Below, piece after piece: positions 1 to 6,587 of a stretch of DNA of 64,000 nucleotides. The notes beneath the pieces were generated by a model that saw only the letters and a program-made list of their open reading frames with translations, had not been told where the DNA came from and ran no database searches. Position numbers and translations under genes: made by a program. Position 1 is the stretch's first letter; every line of letters begins with the position of its first letter. Location: assembly GCA_041498295.1 (NCBI GenBank), contig JBGQIB010000001.1, positions 1-64,000 of the forward strand, in the 5' to 3' direction. The stretch comes from VGRW01 sp041498295. Its GTDB lineage: Bacteria; Myxococcota_A; UBA9160; SZUA-336.

Positions 1-1
1 C

Positions 2-409
2 GCCGATACACACGCGCGTGTCGGCGTCATGCCGGGCTGGGGTCTCTCGCAGAAGCTCTCGCGCGCGCTCGGCATCTACCGCGCGAAGGAGCTCTCGCTC
101 ACAGGCAATTTCCTCGACGCCGCGACCGCTGAGCGCTGGGGTCTGGTGAATCGCGTCGTCGCGCCTGCGGAGCTCTTGCCCGCGACGCGCGCGCTCGCTC
201 GCGACATGCTCTCCGTGCCCGACGCGGCGCTGCGCTCGTACAAGCGCATCATCGACGCGGGCTTCGCGCTCGCCTTCGGCGAAGGACTGGCCGCAGAGCG
301 CGCGCTCTCTGGCGCCGCGAACCGCGCCGTGACTGCGGACGCCGTCGAACGCGCGCGCCTCGACGTGCGCGCGCGCGGGCGCACACAAGTGCGGAACGAG
401 CGCTCGTGA
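2..409 (+). CDS. Enoyl-CoA hydratase/isomerase family protein, 3' part only
   Basis: This is the C-terminal half of a crotonase-fold enzyme; the 5' part lies outside the window and the frame is open to its left edge. The first visible residues read ADTHARVGVMPGWGLSQKL, the typical crotonase segment carrying the glycine-rich loop near the second catalytic position, followed by the helix with GLVNRVV. Crotonases of this type hydrate 2-enoyl-CoA in fatty-acid or aromatic-CoA breakdown. The final TGA overlaps the GTG start of the next gene, so the two are probably translated together. Substrate cannot be told from this fragment. Confidence 0.88.
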   Translation, partial: ADTHARVGVMPGWGLSQKLSRALGIYRAKELSLTGNFLDAATAERWGLVNRVVAPAELLPATRALARDMLSVPDAALRSYKRIIDAGFALAFGEGLAAERALSGAANRAVTADAVERARLDVRARGRTQVRNERS

Positions 410-1344
410 AGCCGCGCATTGGCATGGGCATCTCGACGCTTCCGGCGGCGAGCGCGCGCGGCTTCTTCGCTTGGGTGGAGCTCTGTGAGTCGTCCGACGT
501 CGACTCGATCTGGCAGACGGATCGGCTCGTGTCGCCGCAGCCGTTCCTCGAGTCACTGTCCATGATGGCCGCGCTCGCGGGCGCGACCGAGCGCGTGAAG
601 TTCGGCATGAACGCCGTGGTCGCGCCGCTGCGCGATCCGCTCGTGCTCGCGAAGCAGTGCGCGACGATCGACTGGCTCTCGGGCGGGCGCCTGCTTCCGG
701 TGTTCGGCGTCGGCGGCGAGAAGGCGCCCGAGTTTCGCGCGACGGGCCAGGATCCCAGCGAGCGCGGGCGCCGCGCCGACGAAGTGCTCGAGATCGCGCG
801 CCGCCTGTGGAGCGAGGAATCCGTCACCTTCCACGGCGAGTTTCACCGCTACGAGGGTGTCTCGATCTCGCCGCGGCCCGTACAGCAGCCGCTGCCGCTG
901 TGGATCGGCGGCTCGAGCCCCGCGGCGATTCGGCGCACGGTGAAGCTGGGTACGGGCTGGCTCGGCGGCGTGCAGACCGCCGCGCAAGTCGCGCCCGTCG
1001 TGGCCGCGATCAGGAAACTCGGCGCCGAGTCGGGCCGACCGATCCCAGAAGACCACTTCGGCGCGAGCTTCGCGTTCCGCCTCGGGCCGCCGGACGAGTC
1101 ACTCGTCTCGAGCGTCTCGCGCGCGTTCGCCGCGCGCGCGCGTTCCGGCGGCGCCGACTTCGACCCCGAGAAGTACTTCGCGCTCGGCGAGGCGAGCGCG
1201 GTGCTCGAGCGGATCGCGCAGTACCGCGCCGTCGGCGTCTCGAAGTTCGTGCTCATCCCGCTCGCGCAGAGCGAGAGCGAGCTGCTCGAGCAGACGCGCC
1301 GGCTCGCGGCCGAGGTGATCCCAGTCGCTCACGGCTGGGACTGA
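406..1344 (+). CDS. LLM-class (luciferase-like) flavin- or F420-dependent oxidoreductase
   Basis: A 312-residue TIM-barrel protein of the bacterial luciferase-like family. Recognisable pieces are LSGGRLLPVFGVGG (about residues 91-104), typical of the cofactor-binding loop, and PLPLWIGGSSPAAIRRT (about 160-176). Such enzymes are FMN- or F420-dependent monooxygenases or dehydrogenases. It starts at a GTG that overlaps the stop of the enoyl-CoA hydratase (GTGA), which argues for coupling with an acyl-CoA pathway. The sequence does not say whether FMN or F420 is used, and the substrate is unknown. Confidence 0.85.
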   Translation: MKPRIGMGISTLPAASARGFFAWVELCESSDVDSIWQTDRLVSPQPFLESLSMMAALAGATERVKFGMNAVVAPLRDPLVLAKQCATIDWLSGGRLLPVFGVGGEKAPEFRATGQDPSERGRRADEVLEIARRLWSEESVTFHGEFHRYEGVSISPRPVQQPLPLWIGGSSPAAIRRTVKLGTGWLGGVQTAAQVAPVVAAIRKLGAESGRPIPEDHFGASFAFRLGPPDESLVSSVSRAFAARARSGGADFDPEKYFALGEASAVLERIAQYRAVGVSKFVLIPLAQSESELLEQTRRLAAEVIPVAHGWD

Positions 1345-1350
1345 CGGGCG

Positions 1351-2253
1351 CTAGTCGCTCTGGCGCGCGTACGCGGCCAAGGTCGCGATCGCGTCCGACA
1401 CGAAATCGACGCCGATCGCGCTGCCGCGGTCGGGAATCGTCTGCAGCTGCGACTTCGGGATCTCGCGCGCGAGCGCACGCGCCATCGCGACGGGGCTCAC
1501 GCGGTCGGTCTCGCCGTGCCAGAGGAAAACGGGCGCTTCGAGCGTGTCGAGCGCGAAGCCCCACGGCTCGGCCAGTAGGCGCAGCTCGTGTACCATGCCG
1601 TCGGCACCGGAGCGGAAGCCCTCGAACGCGGCGTCCATGAAGATCGAGGCGACCTCGGGCGAGTCGAGCACCGCGCGCTCCGACGCCGGCAAGGTGCCCC
1701 ACGCCTCGCGCAACAGGCGCAACGGCTCGCGGTCCGCGAGCCGAGCCGCGCGCTGGTGCAGCCGCCGCGAGAGCCAGGGCAGGCGTCGCGGCAGGACGTT
1801 CAGCACCAGGCGCGCGCGTAGGTCCATGCCGGCCAGCGCACCCGGCCCGTCGTGAGGTCCGACGCTGCTGACGAGCGCGACCGAGCGCACACGCCTCGGG
1901 AGGCGCGCCGCGCAGGCGAGCGCGAACGCCCCGCCACCGGCGACGCCGAGCAGCGAGAAGCGCTCGATCGCCAGCTGGTCGGCGAGCTCGTCGAGATCCG
2001 GCGGCCAGTCGAGCAGGCGTCCCTTCGGGCGTGGCTGCGAGAGCCCGAAGCCCGGTCGATCCATCGCGATCACGCGCACGAGGCGCTGGAGCGCAGCCAC
2101 GTGTGCGATCCGGCCCTCGAGGCGCGAGCCGAACGAACCGTGCAGGTAGAAGACCGGCAGGCCGTCGGCGTCACCGAACGTCGCGAAGCCCAGCTGTCGG
2201 CCGTCGCGCAGGCGGTGCGTACGATCGACGGCCGCGGAATAGCGCTCAGTCAC
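1351..2253 (-). CDS. Alpha/beta hydrolase-fold protein without the nucleophile serine
   Basis: A 300-residue protein with the alpha/beta hydrolase layout: oxyanion segment FYLHGSFGSR (about 35-44), DRPGFGLS (65-72), the nucleophile elbow region (about 100-110) and an acid region HGETDRVSP near residue 247. The elbow reads LLGVAGGGAF, so the serine of the usual G-x-S-x-G is Ala105. The late segment that normally carries the catalytic histidine reads PDRGSAIG with no histidine. Known members of the family need Ser-Asp-His, so this copy is probably not a hydrolase; a binding or scaffold role is possible. It converges on the luciferase-like gene and diverges from the zinc-ribbon gene. Confidence 0.8.
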   Translation of the reverse strand: MTERYSAAVDRTHRLRDGRQLGFATFGDADGLPVFYLHGSFGSRLEGRIAHVAALQRLVRVIAMDRPGFGLSQPRPKGRLLDWPPDLDELADQLAIERFSLLGVAGGGAFALACAARLPRRVRSVALVSSVGPHDGPGALAGMDLRARLVLNVLPRRLPWLSRRLHQRAARLADREPLRLLREAWGTLPASERAVLDSPEVASIFMDAAFEGFRSGADGMVHELRLLAEPWGFALDTLEAPVFLWHGETDRVSPVAMARALAREIPKSQLQTIPDRGSAIGVDFVSDAIATLAAYARQSD

Positions 2254-2451
2254 TCGGAAGCCCTGCCCTGCTCAAATGTCCGCCTGCCCCAATGTCCCGG
2301 CGCCCAACGTCGCGCCGGCGCACGCGCGCCGGCACCGGCCCCTTTGAAGATAGTGTCTGCGCCGGCTGAAAAGGGGGCGCGGAAATTCCCTGCGACCGGC
2401 AAGTTTAGTCCGAAGCATCAGATTCGGCTGGGAAGCGACGATTCGTCGAAG

Positions 2452-4122
2452 GTGACTGCAAAGCTGAAGGGCGCCGCGGCGAACGACGAGCTCGAGGAGC
2501 GCCTCGAGGTCGAGCTCGAATGCAGCGAATGCGGCGCGAACTTCGTCGCGGGCGTTTGGGATCACTCGTTCCGCTGCACCTACTGCGGCTCGGTGCTGGC
2601 CTGCACGCGGGCGCTCGGCGAGGAGGTGTTCGCGGTCTCCGACGGTGGCTCGAGCCCCTCCGACGCCCTCGCGCTCGTGATCCGCAACGAGACCGAGGGC
2701 TACCGCAACATGCTGGTCGGACGCGCGAAGGGCGAGAACGAGGGCGCGGGCGAGATCTCGGCAGCGGCGATCGATGTGCAGGTCGAGGCGCTGCGCGCGA
2801 AGCTCGAACGAGAGCTCGTACTCATCGAGGCCGGCGACTTCCTCGTGCCGTACGAGCTGCACGAGCGCACGGTGTTCCAGGGCATCCTGGGCCGGCGCGG
2901 CGCCGCGAAGGAGGCGTTCGTGCAGAGCCTCCGCACCGAGGACGTCCAGCGCCGCTACGACCCCGCGCTCTACAACCTGCGCGACCGCGGCCTGAAGCTG
3001 CGCTTCGCGCGGGTCGCGCTGCTGCGACAAGCACACCTGGCGCGCGTCGGGGAGCGCGCCCTCGAAGCGGTCGGCGGGCGCGCGGAAGACGACGATCCCG
3101 CCGACCGCACGCGCGTGCGGGTCGACCCGGAGCTCGAGATCATCGGCCGCCTGGAGGGTGTCTGCGCCGAGCGGCGGCTGCGCGTCTGGAAGCAGATGGG
3201 CTTCGCGCGCATTCAGCGCGGCGCCGGGCTCGAGGACCATCTGATCGATCACCAGTTCGGGACGATCGCCGGTCGGCTCGAGCCCGAGGAGACCGAGGTC
3301 TACCGCGCGCTCGCGCCGCGCCGGCTCGACGAGGTGCTGACGAAGCCGGTGCTGCGCGCGATCGCGTCCGAGTGCCCGAACTGTGGCGTCGAGCTCCAGC
3401 TCTCGCCGCGCGCGAAGCTCGCGTTCTGCGCGACCTGCGCGACCGCGATTCACGTCTCGGCAGACGGGCTGGCCGCCGTCGACTACGAGCTCGCGGCGAC
3501 GCCGGAGCGCGACGGAGCCGACGCATTCATCGGCTATCCATTCTGGGCCTTCCCTGCGCGCATACTCGCCGGCGGCCGCGAGTTCCACCGGCTCTGGGAT
3601 TGGCTCGAGCAAGTGAGTCCACAGCCCGCGGCGGTGCGCTACCGCGAGACTGATCCCGCGGAGGCGCGCCTGTTCGTGCCCGCGCGCGAGGTCTTCGGCA
3701 CGCGCGAGCTCGACGATGCCTTCGCCGCGCTCGCGGCGGTCGCCACCTGGCGCCAACCCGTCACGCAAGTCACTCGTGCGCAGCCGAGCGACGGCGTGCG
3801 CCTGCTCGACGTCGAGCTCGAGCCGGAGCGAGCGGCGCCACTCGCCAAGTTCGCGCTCGTCGCGCTGCACGATCGCCAGAGCACGCGCGCATTGAACGGG
3901 CTGTCGTTCAAGACGTGGGTCGCGGACGCGCGGCTCTCGCTCGGCGTGCCCCGCCTCGTCGTGTTGCCGCTGCCGCTGCACGCGGACCAGTGGCTGCCCT
4001 TGGGTCGCGCGGCGCAGTTCGATCTGCGCAATGCACCGGTGTATCCGAGGCCGGTGGCGCGCGGGGTGCTCGAGGACTCGGGCCAGCTTGCGCGGCGCTC
4101 GAAGCCGTTCTCGCTCCGCTGA
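2452..4122 (+). CDS. Large protein with two zinc ribbons, first gene of an SPFH cluster
   Basis: A 556-residue protein of unrecognised family. It has one CxxC...CxxC zinc ribbon near the N terminus (C24, C27, C42, C45) and a second in the middle (C308, C311, C326, C329), both of rubredoxin/TFIIB type. Between them is a charged, probably helical stretch; the last 200 residues are mixed alpha/beta. There is no signal peptide, so it is cytoplasmic. I chose the GTG at 2452 because sequence upstream in the same frame is only the antisense of the neighbouring hydrolase gene. It is followed by a small helical protein and an SPFH protein that also ends in zinc ribbons, a pairing reminiscent of Bacillus YdjG/YdjI. 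Function unknown. Confidence 0.72.
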   Translation: MTAKLKGAAANDELEERLEVELECSECGANFVAGVWDHSFRCTYCGSVLACTRALGEEVFAVSDGGSSPSDALALVIRNETEGYRNMLVGRAKGENEGAGEISAAAIDVQVEALRAKLERELVLIEAGDFLVPYELHERTVFQGILGRRGAAKEAFVQSLRTEDVQRRYDPALYNLRDRGLKLRFARVALLRQAHLARVGERALEAVGGRAEDDDPADRTRVRVDPELEIIGRLEGVCAERRLRVWKQMGFARIQRGAGLEDHLIDHQFGTIAGRLEPEETEVYRALAPRRLDEVLTKPVLRAIASECPNCGVELQLSPRAKLAFCATCATAIHVSADGLAAVDYELAATPERDGADAFIGYPFWAFPARILAGGREFHRLWDWLEQVSPQPAAVRYRETDPAEARLFVPAREVFGTRELDDAFAALAAVATWRQPVTQVTRAQPSDGVRLLDVELEPERAAPLAKFALVALHDRQSTRALNGLSFKTWVADARLSLGVPRLVVLPLPLHADQWLPLGRAAQFDLRNAPVYPRPVARGVLEDSGQLARRSKPFSLR

Positions 4123-4212
4123 TCCTCCGCTCAAGCCGCTCGCGCGACCGGCCGAATCGACCAGGGATGCGCGCCTGGCGTTCATGACGCGCGCGGGCGA
4201 GAAGGAGCGACG

Positions 4213-4701
4213 ATGGCCAAGCTACGAGACACGCTGCGCGCGGAGCGCGGCAGCCTCGAACGCCTGATCGCACGCGTGCCGGGCTTCCGCGGCTACCTGG
4301 GTCGCGAGCAGCGGCGCGAGGCCGACAAGCTCCTGCGCGATCACGGCGCAACGCGCCTGGAGCGCGTCGTGCATGACTTGAGCGGCGTGATCGCGAAGGC
4401 TTCGCTCGAGCAGATCGGCGAGCTCCAGGAGCTCGTCACCCAGGTCGAGAAGCTGCGCGCGGAGCTCCGCTTCGCAGACCGCGGTTACTCCGGCTTTTTT
4501 GACGAGGTGAAGCTCGACGGCGACGCGGCGCTCGACGCGGTGTACGCGCAGGACGAGCGCATCGTCCTGCAAGTGGAGGAGGTCGCGGCGCAAGCGGCCG
4601 AGGTGGACTTTTCGCCGGCGAAGCTGCGCGGCAGCGTCAAACGGCTCGGGCTCGCGCTCGCCGATCGGCGCAACGCGATCCTCGGCCTGGGATCGAGGTA
4701 G
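4213..4701 (+). CDS. Small helical protein between zinc-ribbon and SPFH genes
   Basis: A 162-residue soluble protein with no signal peptide or membrane segment. It is rich in charged residues and looks almost entirely helical; SLEQIGELQELVTQVEKL (about 70-87) is a likely coiled coil. A conserved-looking block GFRGYLGREQRREADKLLR lies near residues 24-42. The ATG is preceded by a good GAAGGAG Shine-Dalgarno. It ends 2 bases before the SPFH gene start, so the two are co-translated. I cannot name a family; by position it could be the PspA-like or adaptor partner of the SPFH protein, but that is only inference. Confidence 0.75.
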   Translation: MAKLRDTLRAERGSLERLIARVPGFRGYLGREQRREADKLLRDHGATRLERVVHDLSGVIAKASLEQIGELQELVTQVEKLRAELRFADRGYSGFFDEVKLDGDAALDAVYAQDERIVLQVEEVAAQAAEVDFSPAKLRGSVKRLGLALADRRNAILGLGSR

Positions 4702-4703
4702 TC

Positions 4704-5741
4704 ATGTCGCAGTTCGTCGAAGTCATCGAGTGCCTCGACCGTTCAGCCGAGACGCTCGTCTCGCGCTTTCCCGAGCAGGGCTCGGCGGAGATCAAGCTCG
4801 GGGCGCAGCTCGTCGTGCGCGACAGCCAGGCCGCGATCTTCGTGCGCGACGGCCGCGCGCTCGACACCTTTGGCGCGGGCCGACACACGCTCACGACCCT
4901 GAACGTGCCGCTCCTCTCGAAGGCGCTGTCGCTGCCGACCGGGTTCAAGAGCCCCTTCCGCGCCGAGGTGTACTTCCTCAACCTGCGCAGCTTCGTGAAC
5001 CAGAAGTGGGGCACGATGGAGCCGATCCTGTTCCGCGACAGCGAGCTCGACATGGTTCGGCTGCGCGCCTTCGGGATCTACGCGTACCGCATTTCGAACC
5101 CGCAGGTGTTCCTGCACTCGCTCGTCGGCACGGTGAGTGAGTTCACGACCGAGGCCGTGGCCGACTTCTTCCGCGGGCTCATCGTGACTCAGACGGCGGA
5201 CTTTCTCGGCGCGCACCTGCAGAGCGTGCTCGACCTGGCGCAGCATTACGTCGCGCTCTCGGCCGGCATCCAGGCGAAGGTGCTCGCCGACTTCGAGAAG
5301 TACGGCGTGACGATCTCGGACTTCAAGATCCTGTCGATCTCGCCGCCGGACCACGTGCAGGAGATGATCGACAAGCGCGGCGGCATGGCGGCCGTCGGCT
5401 CGCTCGATTCGTTCGTTCGCTACCAAGCGGCGAACGCCCTCGAGAAGTCGGCTGCGAGCGGAGCCGGAGGAGGCGGCCTCGCGGCCGCGGGCGTCGGCGC
5501 CGGCGCGGGCCTCGGACTCGGCGCGGGCATGGCGGGCATCGTGAGCCAGGCGCTCGGCGCCAAGACGGCCGCGAGTCACTGTGCCGCCTGCGGCGCGGGC
5601 GTCGCGAGCGAGGCGAATTTCTGCTCGAGCTGCGGTGCGAACCAACGTCCCGCGGCGCTGACCTGCCCGAGCTGCAGTGCGCAGAACGCCTCCGCCTCGC
5701 GCTTCTGCTCGAGCTGCGGGACTCCGCTCAACCCCTCCTGA
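4704..5741 (+). CDS. SPFH-domain protein with C-terminal double zinc ribbon (YdjI/virion-core-like)
   Basis: A 345-residue SPFH (stomatin/prohibitin/flotillin) protein of the YdjI type, often labelled 'virion core protein'. Residues 1-235 form the SPFH fold (LGAQLVVRDSQAAIFVRDG, then TVSEFTTEAVADFFRGLI). A glycine/alanine-rich linker (about 250-285) leads to two zinc ribbons, CAAC...CSSC (from C293) and CPSC...CSSC (to about residue 341). There is no transmembrane segment, unlike classical stomatins, so membrane contact is probably peripheral. In other bacteria YdjI relatives act with PspA-like proteins in membrane-stress responses. Here its partners are the small helical gene and the large zinc-ribbon gene upstream. 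Confidence 0.88.
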   Translation: MSQFVEVIECLDRSAETLVSRFPEQGSAEIKLGAQLVVRDSQAAIFVRDGRALDTFGAGRHTLTTLNVPLLSKALSLPTGFKSPFRAEVYFLNLRSFVNQKWGTMEPILFRDSELDMVRLRAFGIYAYRISNPQVFLHSLVGTVSEFTTEAVADFFRGLIVTQTADFLGAHLQSVLDLAQHYVALSAGIQAKVLADFEKYGVTISDFKILSISPPDHVQEMIDKRGGMAAVGSLDSFVRYQAANALEKSAASGAGGGGLAAAGVGAGAGLGLGAGMAGIVSQALGAKTAASHCAACGAGVASEANFCSSCGANQRPAALTCPSCSAQNASASRFCSSCGTPLNPS

Positions 5742-5754
5742 CGACGGATCGCGA

Positions 5755-6555
5755 CTAACTCGCGAAGAGTTCGGAGAGCGTCGTCAGAGCTCGCGGCATG
5801 CGCGGGCCGTACCAGGACAAGAGCTCGCCTTCCAAGATGTGGATGCGGCCGCTGCGTGCGGCCGGGCAGTCGAGCTCGAGCAGCTCGCGGCGGTCGAACT
5901 CTCCGAAGCGGTAGGGCTCCGTCGGGAGCAGGAGGACGTCCGGCGCGGCGGCTTCGAGAGCGCTCCGCTCGATGCGTGGGTAGCGGGCGCCGCCGGCGAC
6001 GGCGAACGCGTTCTGCGCGCCCGCGCACTCGAGCAAGTCACTCGCGAACGTGTCTCCGCCGACGACCATGAGCGGGTCGCGCCAGACGAGCGCCACCGCG
6101 CGCGGTCGCGGTGCCACGCGCTTCGCGAGCGCCGCGAGGCGTGACTCGACTTCGACGCCGATCGCGTCGGCCTCGCCGGCGCGCGCGACGATGCGCCCGA
6201 GCGCGCGCATTTCGCGCACCGCCTCGGCGACGCCGCGCGCGTAAGTCACGAAGACGCGCAGGCCGGCGGCCTCGAGGCGCTCCACGTCGCGCGCGCGATT
6301 CTCTTCCTTGTTCGCGATCACGAGGTCGGGACGCAGCTCGGCGATCGCCCGTACGTCCGGATTCTTCGTGCCGCCGACGCGCGCCACGCGCACGACCTGC
6401 TCCGCGGGGTGTACACAGAACTCGGTCACTCCGACGATCGCGTCACCCGCGCCGAGCGCGAACAACGTCTCGGTCCATGAGGGCACCAGCGAGACGATCC
6501 GCCGAGGCGGCGACGAGAACTCGTGCTCGCGTCCCAGCGAGTCGCTTTCGAGCAA
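5755..6555 (-). CDS. BtuF-like helical-backbone metal/cobalamin receptor protein
   Basis: A 266-residue protein of the periplasmic-binding-protein type with a helical backbone (BtuF/FecB family). RRIVSLVPSWTETLFALGAG (about 18-37), GVTEFCVHP, VGGTKNPDV and ELRPDLVIANKEEN are the signature blocks of cobalamin/metal-chelate receptors. There is no obvious signal peptide before the domain, and no ABC permease or ATPase gene is adjacent, so it may be cytoplasmic or be served by a transporter elsewhere. Such orphan, leaderless BtuF-like proteins are common in deltaproteobacteria. Ligand uncertain. Confidence 0.82.
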   Translation of the reverse strand: MLESDSLGREHEFSSPPRRIVSLVPSWTETLFALGAGDAIVGVTEFCVHPAEQVVRVARVGGTKNPDVRAIAELRPDLVIANKEENRARDVERLEAAGLRVFVTYARGVAEAVREMRALGRIVARAGEADAIGVEVESRLAALAKRVAPRPRAVALVWRDPLMVVGGDTFASDLLECAGAQNAFAVAGGARYPRIERSALEAAAPDVLLLPTEPYRFGEFDRRELLELDCPAARSGRIHILEGELLSWYGPRMPRALTTLSELFAS

Positions 6556-6587
6556 GGCGTCTCTTTACGGCTCGCCGAGCCGCGGCG

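Noticed and set aside
1852..2451. Upstream 600 bases of the open frame leading into the large zinc-ribbon gene
   Set aside because: In-frame but the translation is low-complexity Arg/Glu/Ala sequence antisense to the hydrolase gene; the real start is placed at GTG 2452.
4704..5741. SPFH 'virion core protein' as a phage remnant
   Set aside because: The label is historical; the protein is a cellular SPFH/zinc-ribbon protein and no phage gene is nearby.
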